Source of the DNA: Sphagnum compactum
Lineage: Eukaryota; Bryophyta; Sphagnopsida; Sphagnales
Direction of reading: 5' to 3'
Assembly: GCA_965153455.1 (NCBI GenBank)
Contig: OZ234493.1
Location: 27,270,213 to 27,334,212 of the forward strand
DNA length: 64,000 nucleotides
Made by a program: the position numbers and the translations under genes. The notes beneath the pieces were generated by a model. It was not told the DNA's origin and made no database searches. It saw nothing but the letters and a program-made list of their open reading frames with translations. Shown piece after piece: positions 47,552 to 60,578 of this stretch; within the stretch, counting starts at the first letter, position 1; every line of letters begins with the position of its first letter.

Positions 47552-48233
47552 TTAAGGTTTCCAAAAGTGAAGCTGTTGACTAATAAGACATTCTCGTATT
47601 GCTTCATAATCATTGTGAAAAATTACATAATCATTTTTGAATGCATAGATCATCTTTGTTTCCAATTTGACCTCTACAAGCGCCTTATTGGCCTCTTGGT
47701 GAAAACTTGGTAATGTGTTTGGTGTGGGGAGTAACTTCTCCTTCATAAGTCTACATACAAGAAAAAGTTCCCCACAATCAAAATAAGTTACATATTGAAA
47801 ATCAAGAGTGATATTTCATCAAAGGGCAATGCAATCATATTTAAGGTAAGAGAGTTACATAAATGAGAATAAATAGATTTGTAAGTTTGGTAATATTCAT
47901 GCAATAATGCAATGAAGTTTGTGTCATTCCATTCATAGATTGTTTGCACATTAGCAATAGAAGCATTGTAGATAATTGGCAATTGTCATTCATTTCGAAT
48001 AGTTGTGTTTTTTGCAAACTCCTAATTGGATCATCTTCATGATCAATGTCATTGCTTATTGGAGAGCCAACACAATATCTATATAATTGTGACAAGTTTT
48101 CTTGTGCCAAGAGATCCTCTTCAATGCTATCATTGACAACATGTTCCACCTCTATGGCAATGTCATCATAAGTATTTGATGGGTTGTTCCAAGCCAATGT
48201 AGAGCTTGAATGTGCAATAGTACCTCCTTGCAA
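47552..48233 (-). pseudogene. CACTA (En/Spm) TNP2-type transposase relic
   Basis: Frames 48233-47841, 47982-47788 and 47746-47552 on the - strand join to the pattern of the N-terminal part of plant CACTA TNP2 proteins. An acidic stretch ('DIAIEVEHVVNDSIEEDLL') is followed by a 'LLHEYYQTYKSI' block, then 'LLPTPNTLPSFHQEANKAL' and 'YAFKNDYVIFHNDYEAIREC'. The last corresponds to the family's 'C-x-N-D-C-x-L-F..E-x-C-P-x-C' block, but the cysteines are largely lost. Frameshifts separate the pieces. The catalytic part and terminal CACTA repeats were not found. Confidence 0.55.
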
Positions 48234-51200
48234 AGCTATCTCAAAAACCTATTAACAAAACAAAAACACAAATTCAACCACAATTTTTGTCATAATATTA
48301 ATTACATTACACATGTTTCACGTACAACAATTGAAGTAATTTTAATTATTTCAAATAAACATGTGCTTACTTGTTTTCTTAAACAATTTCAGTCATTAGT
48401 CCATGGACTACCATATGGTGTTCAATGATATTTGAATTTCTCCTTAATGTAAGCCCTTGCAAATCATGCAGTGACAAAGCTTTCATTTCTAATTTTTTCA
48501 CAATATGCTACACATGTTTAGGAAGGGTCCTATGATGGTTAATTTTAAATTAAATTCCTAATAACACATAGATAGGTTACTCAAACTAAAGTCCCACACA
48601 CAACACATGCACCATTTTAGGTTGGCAACATCCTTTTTTGAGGATGTTTTGAATAGGGTGTCCATGGTAATTTTTAGGTTTGTCATATTTTTCAAAGATT
48701 TGGAGACATCATATCCAAACTCAAAGGACCAATGAGGACAAATTTGGGGACCAATGGGGATGATGGGAAAATGATAAGGGTTGACAAGATTTTTTCAAGA
48801 AATTTGTACAACACATCAAAGAACATTAAGGGGATCGAGACTACAACAAGGTGTCCATGTATGCCAAGTGATTTTATTAAATTTTGAGTGAATTCACTGG
48901 TCTTAATAAATGGGGACTAGTTAGAAAGTAGTGAATTCACCAGTCTAGTGAATGGGGACTAGTGAACTACACCCACATTTATAGTAATGAAGATGCTAAG
49001 TATTTTTCAAAATGTTGAAGGACATTGATATAATTTTATTTTATTTTATTTTTTTAAGCAACATGTGAACTCTAAGAAGATGCCAAAAGACAATAAGGAA
49101 TGCTGAGAAAAAAAATTCAAGTGATGAGGGGATGTTGGAAAGAGCCAAAGGATGATGGGGATGTTGTGGACAACATTAGGTAATGTTGAAAAGATAAAGG
49201 GGGATGATGGTAAATGTTAGGAAATACCAAAAGACATTGAGATTTTTTGTTGGTCAAGTGACAAGGGACAACAAAAAGATGTAGAAGGACAACGAGGATG
49301 GTGTCAACGTCAAAAAAATGTTGGGGGGAGATTGGGTAGCACTGAGGATACATTGGGGACCAATGGGGACATTAGGGAAATGTCAAGCAACACCAATGAA
49401 ACATTGATAGACATTTAACAATGTTGAAAAAAAATTAAGGGATGTTTGCTAATATAAAAAAACACTCTAAAGAGTGTTGAATTAAGGGGTGATGAAGGAT
49501 GTTGGGAGGCAATGAGGGCTCCAAAAAACATTTTTTAAATGTTAAGGGTGTCGAGGTGATATCAAGAAGACATCAAATAGTGTCAAAAAAATGCCAAGGG
49601 ACAACATGAAAAAGTAAGTCCAAACCAAATAAAATAAGATGTTAAAAATGTTTTAAATAATTATTGTTTGTAGGGATGCCAAAAGGGATGTTAAGGACAT
49701 ACCTTTTGACAACCATGCATCATTCACACAACACACATACCACAAGTATAACAACTTACATATTTTTGAGTGAGGATCACCTGTGTGCCTAAAACTTGGT
49801 CTTTATGTGGAAAACATTATGAAGGGAGCTCATCACAAGCACCTAAAGACCTCACCTTGGGTGCATTCATGCTAAAAGGAGCCACACGCACCCACTTGAC
49901 TGAATCTTTATAAGGAGCGGGTAATCTAATAAAAATGACATGGTCAAATATGATTGGTCATTCAAAAACATTATTTTTATAATCAAAATTTACAAGTAAA
50001 CATAATTTATTTAAAATTATGTCTCAAAAAGATGTTGCATTACTATTATGTAAAGGTGTATATAAAAAAAAATTCACAAATATGTTATTGAATTGTTTTA
50101 AAAGGTTCATTAAGGTATCAAAAACACATGTTACATTAAGCATGTTTTTGGAAACTCAATACTCATTAAATTCATTTCAAAATTTTATAAATGTTGTTAT
50201 AATACATTAAGAAGATCATTCATGTGAAAGTTGATCCAAAATTTTCAACATCAATTTAATTTATGATTTGGACCCCATTTTGTTATGATGGGGTGGTTTC
50301 TAATGGAGAGAATGTACCCTTTTACTTGGAGACCACACACCATACTCATATAATTTTCCTTTTGTGCATGTTTTCACAATCATAATAAAACATGTTTATT
50401 TATTACATCTTAGGTTCATTACACAAAAAGTTCTATTCCAAGGTTTAATAACAAATTAGCAACATGGAATCATGAAAAGGTATAATGGACCTAAAGTTCC
50501 ACTAACAAAGCCTTCAGTATTTGAAGGGAGGATTCAATGGGTTGTCAAACCCATTCATTTACATCTATTAAACATGATCATTCTTCAACTCCAAGCCCAT
50601 GGTATTATGCCACATACCAACTTTCTAGAATTATCATTCTTTTATGGACAAGTTGTAAAATTATGTGGAATCTATTTTCCTAGGATCTAATCAAGTTCAC
50701 ATAATTGATTTGTCATTGTGGTCAATTGAAAATAAATAATTAAATGAATCATGAGTTCAAGCTTAAGTCCTTAATCAAAATATTCTTAAATGTAAGCTCA
50801 TAAGGCATATTATTTATCTCCCATTTTTACCCATTTTTCTACCCATAGGTTGTATTTACCCAAGTTCTATTCTTAATAATCCATCTTAATGTCACATACC
50901 AAGCTCTTTTTTTTCATTTTTTCTAAATAAGGTATACAACTACCTTGTGTTTTTGGTGTTATGCCAAGGTGGCATTTTTTTGGGCTGATGTTTTGAAGTG
51001 GCTATGCAAAAATTATTTAGCTTTAAAATTGGCTAGGTGAAGTGTTCATTGTACATAATTAAGTGGTGAGATTTTTTCTATGTTTAAATTCAAATGTTTA
51101 CATTTTTTTCCACCCTTTCTATACAAGGGGGTATTATATGCAAAGGTAAAGTGGGTGGTGACAAAACCTTAAACACAACAACTTATGTGGCAACAAAACC

Positions 51201-52928
51201 TTGAACATAGTTGCGTTTGTGACTATTGAATAATATGAAGAAAATGTAAAAATATGCCATGATGTCAAATCGGAAACATTAGGATAATTGCCATTTAATC
51301 TATGACAACCTAGAAACTCATGCAAACCATAATCCTCAAAATCTAATCCAATTATGTATAGGTGAAAATTTAAGGTTTTCCATATGAATGTATTTAATAA
51401 CTTTCTAATTTGACATAGTAGAAACAAACAACGTAAATACCTTAGAAAATAACTAATTTGAAACTTGAGCATTGGAGATTCTTCCACAATAGCATATAAA
51501 GTAGACCCTTTATTCATTGTCATGTTCCATAGGCTAACCACTATTGTGTTCTAACTACAAATTATCCCACATCTTCATGGACATCAATTTGAAAATAACA
51601 TTGTCCTAGAACCCATCAAAACCTAACCCAAGCTCAAAATAAAAACACTTGCCTCTAGAGTTTGAATCTATGTTTGTGGATGTATGCATGTTCATTTTTC
51701 CAAGAACAAATTGACATGCTTGCACACATCTACTTGAAGGGGAGTTAAACCTCAATCCCAAATTAAGGATATTACTCAATCACTACCTACACTCACACCC
51801 ACATTAGACAACATGTACAAGAAAATCATAAAATCAAATTTGCTTACCATGAATGAATATGGGATTATGGCACTTGACAATTGAAGGCCCAAAGGTGTTT
51901 TCCGAACAATCACAAAATAAATAAAACACACATGTGTCATCAAAACCATTTTTTGTTCATTGTGGGCTTATAACCACCATAATACACTTATGGTATGAAA
52001 CCAACAAGCTTAACCCCCATTAGTAACCCATCGTACATGCATCTAGCTAACAACCTTGGTAGAATTAGGTCACAAACCCACATTGTAACTAAGAGTCCAC
52101 CCCATATTTTGTTTGATTGGCATTCCACACACATATGGCTATGTAGAAAGGAAAGGTCTCCAATGAGTAAAAGGTTTGCAAATGCATCCTTACAACAAGG
52201 TCTAGGTGAGTAATTAAGTGGTTCTTTTTTTTAATGAACAAATGATTAGAGAATGTCCATTCATCCTCCATAATGTTTAAAATCATAACCATATATAGAT
52301 TCCCCAATTTAAACCACTCAAAGATATGGTGGTCACAATGGCACTTGATTTGAACTTTTCCCACAAATTTGTGTTGGGTTATAATCAAATGGAGGTAGGA
52401 TGACAACCTAACATTGATTTTTTATTATCAATTTTCAAAAAGGATGACTATTGATCAAGAATAATAAGGTTTAGTTATAATGGCCCCACAAAAGCTCTAA
52501 AAGCACCCAAGGCCTTTTGGTGCCCAAAATGTGTTTGGATAATGGCTAGATGTCTTGGAAATGTAGTTTCAACCTCCTAAAAAAACCAATATTAAGGATA
52601 GATAATCTCAATTGTGCCAAGAAGCATCTAAAACAAATTCAACTAAATCAAACTTGTAATAGCTTAAGTATATTGTTTCTTAAGATAATCTACAACTACA
52701 ACCCAAGCCCCTTTGTTATTGGGCCCACGATCCCCATGGTGGGATTTGTTCAATGGAACATATAGAGCTGACCTCCCATAAAGGGCTACATATTCAATTT
52801 GGGAAACAAGTTTTTTCCACCAAATCAAACACAATGCATCATTGTAGTGGTCAACAAGTTCAAGGAACAAAGTAAATGATCTAGTCACGAATATATATAT
52901 TTTGTGTCATAACACATAGTAAATAATT
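48234..52928. other. AT-rich intergenic DNA, no gene recognised
   Basis: All frames are broken, and the longest (51134-51541 on the - strand) shows no domain. 'tagtgaactacacccacatt' at about 48963 resembles a string at about 44586, hinting at another dispersed repeat. Much of this is probably transposon debris too diverged to read by eye. Confidence 0.4.
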
Positions 52929-54140
52929 CTACCTCACAAGCTTGATGGTAGAAACAAAATCACAAATGAATGTATCACACCTTTGTACAAAATTGAACAA
53001 CCTTTGCATTACTTCTAAAAGTGGTAGCACACAAGCCAAACCTAGTAGTGTTTTCACATCACATAAAAGCTCATAGTTTGTTTTTGTATTGTCAATGGTG
53101 GCACTTTTGGTAGCCATTTTAACAACCAAAATCTTATACTCAATCAAGACCTCTTTGCTAGTGATAATATCCAATGTGTTTTCATGTTATTCAAGATCAT
53201 ATTACCTTTGGTGTCTGGCAATTCAACTAATTTACATAACTCAATATATTGTTTAAGGCAAGCAAAATAATTGTACATACTGGCAAGGAAACTTTAAAAT
53301 CATTGATACCAACTTCAAAGAACTCAAGGCTTGAGTTCAACCAAGTTTATGTGGGGGCAAGTAATGCACACCTCTCAAAAATGAAGCATGTTTCTACATC
53401 AATTGTGTGGTGACCCTTGTTTTCACACCTTGAAAAATTACGACTTCGTCATCTTCGAAAAACACAAGCTTTTGGGCAAGCTCAATCTCATTTAAATCTC
53501 CAAATTTAACAAGGTTTTCCATAATTACGATTGTTAGCTTATCGTCTGTGTCTACCTCCACCTTTTATATGCTCAACAAGATTGGGACTTTCTTTTACCC
53601 ATTTACCACATAAACATAAACAATAATACCTCTAATTTTCAAGAGTGGTCACATCATCACAACTCACCAATATGAATTATGTTTAATGCACAACAGTTTT
53701 GATGGCCTTTAAAACAATGTTGAGCATGGCCTCGAACATGGACTAGTCTATCAAATTCAACTAGTGCTTTTGGGGGCAATTTTTAACTAAATGTGTTTTG
53801 AATGATTCAAAATTAGTCGTAGGGACCTAGTTTCAACAAATGCCAAAGTGAAAATATTTGCTTTTCTTCTAAGCCTTACTTCCATTTACAAGCATAATTG
53901 CAACACATTCATGCTATGTGGAATCATACACCCTTTCAGTTTTTACATGTGCATTAATAGGACTAACATAATATTCTTTGACAACAACTCCTAATCTAGT
54001 TATTACACATTTCTTAAGTCTTGAATGCTGGATTGAATTTAGTTTTGGCATCAATAATTTGTCCCTCCCCTCAATGTTAGTGCAAATCTTGCATCTCATC
54101 ATTTTCATCTTCCCATTAGTCCCACTTACTGGTTCAAACC
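52929..54140 (-). pseudogene. hAT-like (BED/ZNF862-type) transposase-derived relic, copy 1
   Basis: The - strand, read in shifting frames, first gives a zinc-finger-like block 'MRCKICTNIEGRDKLL' (about 54050-54100). Next come 'SCDDVTTLEN' (about 53655), 'VFFEDDEVVIFQGVKTRVTT' (about 53410-53470) and 'YELLCDVKTLLGLACVLPLL' (about 53015-53075). The order fits plant proteins with a BED-type finger followed by a hAT-like (ZNF862/DUF4371-type) core. A related copy lies at 56230-57230 on the other strand. Many stops and shifts make it a pseudogene. The family label is from remembered motif order and is moderately certain. Confidence 0.55.
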
Positions 54141-56229
54141 AACTAAACCTAATGGCTTAGTGGTATTCTTAGTAAATTATGTTACTTGTTCCATTCACAT
54201 TTATTTATTTATTTTTGGATTGAATGGGTTTTGGATCTACGACTTTAGGTTCAAATGGGGTTTCAATAATAATCACAAAGGGACTAGGCATGCTAGATGA
54301 TGAAGGTGGCTTAAACATAACATCATATAGAGGAAACTTTACATCGAGAAAAATAGAGATCAAATTAGAAAACAAGGTGTAGCTTCAATTTTGGAGGTGG
54401 TGATTACAAGGGTTCCATAGCCCAATAATTAACACAAACAAGTTTGTAATAGAACTTGGGAAATTGAAAATCAACTTTCAAACCTTCAACAAAATCATTC
54501 ATTTTGAACCTTAAACAAAAATTCATGACTAACTTAGTGTGCGCATAAGAAATCTACAACACAAAATAAAACAAAACTTTTATAGAATCAAAAATTGAAG
54601 ACCTCAAACAAAATCATGCAATTGATTTTGTGTAGGTGTAAGAAATATGGAACACCACCAAAAAAATTGTGCCACTTATTCATCATGCATGTAAGAAATA
54701 TGCAACAAAAACAATCAAACAAAATTGGAAACAGTGGACTTCAAACAAAAATCACATGATTGTTTTAGTGAATGCACAAGAAATAAATTGAAAATTTCAA
54801 ACCTTTCATACAATTACATGACTTAAGTAAGTAGATTTTAAAATAAGTTGTGGATTATACCATTTCTAAGTAAGTTTGTTTTTGTCATGTGTGCATAAAA
54901 AATCTACAACAACAAAAAAAAACACTTGGGAAAATTAAAAACATGCCTTCAAACAAAATTGTGCAATTGCTTATGTGTGCACATAAGAAATCCACAACAA
55001 AAACACTCTTTGGTAGAATTGGCAATTTCAAACCTAAAACATAACCTTCCTTTTAATTGATTGTGCATGTAAGAAGTTTAACAACACAAATTTTTTTTGG
55101 ATAGATTTGGAAACCCTAACCTTCAAATAGAATAGTGTGCATCACCTTTATGTGCACACAACAAATTTGTAACACAAAAATATTTTTAAAAACGTTTATT
55201 TCATAACAAAGTTATATAACATAAAACCAACACGTAACGTGTGTAAAATATTTTGATACTAATTATGAAAACAAGGATCTAATTAGGCAACTACCAAAAC
55301 TTAGGTTGAACTTCGATTCAAGAAATAGCATGTTCATGTTCTTAGCCATATTAAACCTAAAAAAATGTGATTTGAACTTGGAGAGACTTTGATTTAATCA
55401 AAGTAGGGATATTTTATATTAGAAAGTCAAGAAAGGTGGTGTTCAGTGAAATTATAAAAAATAATCCAACATTTGATAATTTGAACTTTGACACCAAACC
55501 AATGGTAAAGACATTGAAGAATCTTAATGATATTGTGATAACATTCCAAATAACTACGAATATCTTACATTCCATTTAACAATAGATAACACAACCATGT
55601 AAGAAAAGTTTGGAATAGATTAAACACGTGTGATTGGCCAAATTTATGATTGAAATCCTATGGATTTTGTAAATGATATGGGGGTTATATTTGTGAAGAG
55701 CCCCATTATGTGGAAATTACAAAAACTAAACATTGTTATTTCATTAGGGGCCATAATTGTGACCAATATTCTAGATCCATTTTTTTCATATCAATTTGAA
55801 CATCTTGGGTTAACATTATTGTCTTTGGCGTGTGTATCAAGTGTGTGTCTTGGTTTGCAGAATCCCCAATTGATGTTGTTGTCCATAAGTTGTAAGTTTA
55901 TTTCTTCCTTTTCCTCCACCTTTTCATTACAACAACACCCCACAAACCCCAACTTCATATTTTGTCTATTTGTTTTCGATTATATAATGCTGCCATCACC
56001 TCCTATAGGCACAAAACCTCTAGAGCCTTTGTCATTTAGCAATCCATTGCCCTTGTTTGAATAACCACCAAAAATTATTTTTACACCTCTAATTGGATTT
56101 GACAAAGGGAAAAAATCCTTCTATCTACAAACCCAATTCCAATCATCTCTATGGAAGTTGGGCCTAGTGAGCTAAAGAAAGAAAACCATAGCTAGAACAT
56201 GGTAGAGGCCATTTTCAAATGTGGTTTTA
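54141..56229. other. AT-rich DNA between the two hAT-like relics
   Basis: 'tgtgcacataagaaat' and 'acaac(a)aaaa' variants recur loosely between 54540 and 55170, so part is an irregular repeat. No gene was recognised. The + frame 55660-56064 has no domain. Confidence 0.35.
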
Positions 56230-57230
56230 TGAGCCATTAAGATTGTTGTGTAGAAATATGAGTTCATTTATGTTATGAGTTGTGATGAGGTTATAACCAT
56301 TGACAACCAATCTTGGTTGCCTATGCATGTTTATGTGAGAAATGTTTGGAAGAGGTTCCCCATTTATTAAATTTGCAAGGGGTGATTGATGGGTCCACTT
56401 GAAACAACTCGATTGCCATAATTGTGTGTAGCCTTGTGGAATATGGGGGCTTGAATGAGCAAGATGTTGTTAATAAGTTAGTTTTCTTTTGGAGTTGATG
56501 GAGTTATAGTTTTCCAAGGTGTGAAAAGTGATACATGTCACCACCCAACTTATGTAAAAACATGCCCCATTTGTGAATGAGGTACGTTGCACATCCCATT
56601 GGACAAACCTTGTTGTCCAAAACATTGAATGCATTGAATGTGGTATTGAAGATTGAAACTCTCTTGGCCTCTATGTTCAATTGTTTTGCCCATAGCCTTA
56701 AGTGTGCCCTTGATGCCATTAAATTAGTTGAAATTTTACACACGAAAGGTAACAAACTTTTGAAAAACATGAAGACTGTTTTGGATCTCTATGTTATCAC
56801 CTTCTAAAAAGCTTTTACATGAGTAAAAAACCTTGATTTTAAAGGTGGATAGTGGAAGTGTTGAGATCGCAAAAATCAATTGTGAGTTTTTATGTAATGC
56901 AGAAACATTGCAAGGTCTCGCTTGTGTCCTACCTATGTTAGAATTGGTGTAGGGGTTGTCCAAGTTTGCACAAGGGTGGAAAACCTTGATTTGTGATTTT
57001 GAGAATGTTTTCAAGCTTTGTGAAGCAAACTCACATGCATTGCATTATTACATTTATCGACCATGCAAGACCAAAGTCAAGTTGCCATGTATATATGCTC
57101 CTCTTGATTGCAACCCAACAACCAAATTGTGGGAGAAACTTTGTTCGATGGAATTTTGACCCACTACCTTTCAGAATGGTTCAAATTGGTGAAGCTTTGC
57201 ATGGTTATGATGTTCTATATTGTGGAGGAT
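56230..57230 (+). pseudogene. hAT-like transposase-derived relic, copy 2
   Basis: On the + strand, 'SCDEVITIDNQSWL' (about 56280-56320), 'FGVDGVIVFQGVK' (about 56485-56530), 'ETLLASMFNCFAHSLKCALD' (about 56660-56720) and 'CEFLCNAETLQGLACVLPML' (about 56880-56940) follow one another across frameshifts. The first and last blocks clearly correspond to those in the - strand relic at 52929-54140. This copy preserves central parts that the other lacks, but the zinc-finger block was not found. Several in-frame stops make it non-functional. Confidence 0.6.
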
Positions 57231-58497
57231 GAACACACTTTCTTCAATTTGTCCTTTGTGAAATCAAAATTCTAAGATCAATTGACTATTCCTTTGGACC
57301 TTATAGTCTACATATATGTTCAAAGATTCTTATTCCTTGGAGAGCTTCTTTTTATTCAACAATTCATGATGAACATAAGTGTTATGGTTGACAACATAGA
57401 GCTTATGTGGTTTTTTTAGATGGTTATTTATATGCAATCCTATGAAATTTTTCATTTTGGTTTGACACCAATTTTTGTATGAGATGCAAAAGGAACTTGA
57501 TGAGCCTCAAATGCCCACTTTTTAGTTTGGACTTTGATTCACAAGATTGTATTTACTACCTTTGGTTGTCAACTATCATTAAATCGTTAAAAGTTTGCAA
57601 TCTCATTTCAATTCTTATTTTTGCATATTTTTTAACATGGGTTTGTTGCAAGAAGGGCATGAACTCTTTGCTAGATCAAGGTTTAAATCCCCCTCAGGTC
57701 ACCATTCCCCATGATTTTTGTGTTTGTGTCTACTAACTATAAATTTGTGTTGCCACATTTGTTTTCTTCTATTGATCCTATTATGATAGCAATATGCAAA
57801 CTTGGAGCTTTGATAATTTCTTGAACTCAATTTGACATACATAAGGTTTGTCAAGTGTTTTTTGTTGTGCACAGTTATGAGACAAAGCTCAAATCATAGA
57901 TTCTTCCTATTCAATAATCACAACACCTTCCACCTCCCATGTTGAAGCATTTATTGCCATCATGTTACATTGTTCAAAATCCAATGACTGATTAAACTTA
58001 AAATTTGAAAAAATATATAAACACTTGGGAACATACAAAACCTTTCAAGTTGTCACTAGCAAGTTGTGAACATAACAAAATTAGGATAGCCACATCTAGA
58101 GAAAAGTATTCTCTATGTAACCAACTGCAACCATCTGGTTGATTTCGGGGCATTTTGTCAAATACAGGACAATTGCCATAAGCAAGTCAGTAATCAAATG
58201 ACATCAGAGCTTAAGGGCCATGCCACACCACCGGCAATAGCAGAGAGTGACATGGAGGCCTCTGCCTCTGAAAGTAGAAACCTCCGTAGGTCCCTGAGGT
58301 ATTAACAACATTCTTGACCATCGCACAACCAGGAGCCAATTGTAGGAAGCAAAGCGGTGCAGTGATGTGATAATCTGTTGTGCATTAGAGTTATCCATAA
58401 AGTCTCGCAATTAGAGGGCGAGAGAGGCCAGCAATGGCATCAAACGCGTAACTGGGAATGAAAATTTTACAAAGCAAAAGAACTGGGATCCAAACAG
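57231..58497. other. Intergenic DNA
   Basis: AT-rich to about 58140, then GC-richer. 'gttatccataaagtc' near 58388 also occurs at 37905, close to a dispersed repeat whose partner follows here. No gene was recognised. Confidence 0.35.
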
Positions 58498-58761
58498 GTT
58501 TTTCCACCAATTTTGGTGGTAAACTGAGTTTCATCCTGTCTTTCCTCTTTCCCGAGCGCCTCCACCGCTGCTACGATCCCATATATTTTCACTGCTCCTA
58601 CCTGTACAACTACTGTAATTACTCTTGAACCTTGTGCATGAAACGCCGAATATTAGCATTTCATTAAGAGAATTAATAAAATTTCCTTACTTTGTGGAGA
58701 CCACTGAAAGAGGGGATAAGGGGTCAAAGCAGGTCCAAAGACAGGGTGACTTTACAGATAA
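58498..58761 (-). repeat. Dispersed repeat, copy 2 (partner 37906-38136)
   Basis: The reverse complement aligns with 37906-38136, with a small gap near the start and scattered changes. Copy 2 has about 30 extra bases in the middle ('tatatgggatcgtagcagcg'). Confidence 0.65.
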
Positions 58762-59807
58762 CTTTATTAAACAAGAGACTTCGTGAGAATGCCTGGAGCC
58801 AAAAGGTTTGGCTGAGCTGGACACAACATTAGAGTGAGGGAAGGGAAGGGAAGGGAAAGCATATATATGTGTGAATTTCCAAGCGGGTGTTGCCTGAAAA
58901 TCTTAAAGACACAGGTTTTCTTCATCTCAGCTGACCCCGCTCCCAACACTCCATGGCAGTCAGCTTTCTTCTTCACTGATCACCTCTACAAATTTTACCT
59001 GCTACCATAGTAATTATATTATTATTTGTTTTGTCAAATTTTTTTAGAAAATATTTATTACTTGTGATAAATGTTGGGGTTTGAACTGAAGCCTTTAAAG
59101 TTCAAGAAATTAAAATTGAGATAGTCTAGACACACTAAACTATCCCATAAAGATAACAAGAATGTGTTTATTGTTTTTTTATACCCATTAGTTGTTGAAA
59201 ATTTTCAGAATTAAAAAATCAAGTGCAAAAGTTAAGATTTCAAATTTAATTAATTATTCAGCAGTTTGTTGGTGAATCCAATTAGGGAGTATGATGCTTT
59301 GCTGTCTTTGGGGAGTCATGGCTTGCAGGAGTTAAAAAGAATTGGGATGTAAACATTACGGTGGGTGGGCCTATTCCCCTGAAGAGTCTTAAATCTAAGT
59401 CCTATGAAATGGATCCATTATTGATCTGTGCAAGTTAAAATTTTCAAGGGCAGAAGAACCCAAGTAACCATAGAGCCCATCCACCTACACAATGAATAGT
59501 GCAAATATGAACACATCATCGGAGAAGATATTTGGATATTTTGGTTGTAACTGAAGAGGAGCATATTTCAAGATCTCGGCGGCTAATTATGCATGTCAAA
59601 TTTTGTACGCCAACAAACGTGTGTAAACATTTTGAGAGCTTTCTAATAATGAGTAGGGTTTAAGGTTTAGGGTTTTGTATTTCATTTCCCCTTTAACTGG
59701 ATGCTTTGTTTAATGAAGTCTACCCAGGTTATATCAGTGAGTACATGAGCAGTGATGTATTGAATTCACATTTTGTTGATTACAGGTATTGTGTTTGGGG
59801 AATTCCA
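58762..59807. other. Intergenic DNA
   Basis: A (GGGAA)n tract lies near 58838-58857. Nothing else was recognised. 'gggtttaaggtttagggttt' near 59655 is telomere-like but isolated. Confidence 0.35.
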
Positions 59808-60155
59808 TCTATGAAGGAAGGTAGTTTGTTTTGTTTTGTAGTTATGAGATCCACTTAACTGGGATGTTTCAGATCATATTCTTGATGTCTTTGGAAAGCT
59901 CTCGACGAGGAGGGGTGCATGGGCTTAGTTCCATAATGTTTGGACTTGTGGTGCAAAAGTTCTTGAATATTGAATGATTTCTTCACTGAAAATTAAATTA
60001 AATTTTTTGAAGGAATTGGAATGTGCCTTTGGTGTTGTTGGAAAGATCTTGATGAGGAGGATTTAATAGAATTTATTTGGTAAGATTTGGATTCACAATG
60101 TGGGAGATATTGATGTTTAAGTGATTTCATGGGCCAACGGCAGAGGCCACACTAG
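59808..60155 (+). mobile_element. Dispersed element, copy 2, with Helitron-like CTAG end
   Basis: Bases from 59811 match 14344-14770 and end at the same 'ggccacactag'. Here the element is preceded by 'aTCT', so TC at 59808 could be the true 5' end. A deletion of about 70 bases lies before the terminus, yet the GGCC..GGCC hairpin and CTAG are kept, which argues that they matter for the element. The base after CTAG is C, not the usual T. Confidence 0.6.
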
Positions 60156-60289
60156 CATCCTATACCTAGTCATGGTGTGAATGGCCCACTTCTGATCAAA
60201 CTTTTAGAAACAAATTCAATAATATACTACATATCAGTGTTGGGTGGTTCTTAGAATGAGGGACAGATAGATATTTGTTGGTTATCAAC

Positions 60290-60578
60290 CTGGGTATATG
60301 TATCCACCTACTTGTTGATTCTCAAAAAATTTAAGAGTCAAAGAACCGGACAAAGAACCATTGGTTCTTTCATGAAAACCGTCAGTTTGTTGAGGTTCTT
60401 TTCAAAACAATTGGAATCGCTGGTACTTTGTCGGTTCTTGCATGAAACCCATCAATTCTTTGAGGCTGTTGAAATGACAAGAACTAGTGGTTCCTTGACT
60501 CTGCAAATTTTTTTGAAGAACTAGAACAAGCAATTCTTTAAAAATTCAAAGAACCGCCCAACATGGATACATACCCAA
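60290..60578. mobile_element. MITE candidate with short terminal inverted repeats
   Basis: 'TGGGTATATGTATCCA' at 60291-60306 is mirrored by 'TGGATACATACCCA' at 60563-60576, differing by a two-base indel. The inner parts are also partly self-complementary, with 'caaagaaccg' near 60340 and again near 60548 and 'ggttctt' strings between. The length of about 290 bases is typical of a MITE. No target-site duplication could be confirmed. Confidence 0.5.
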
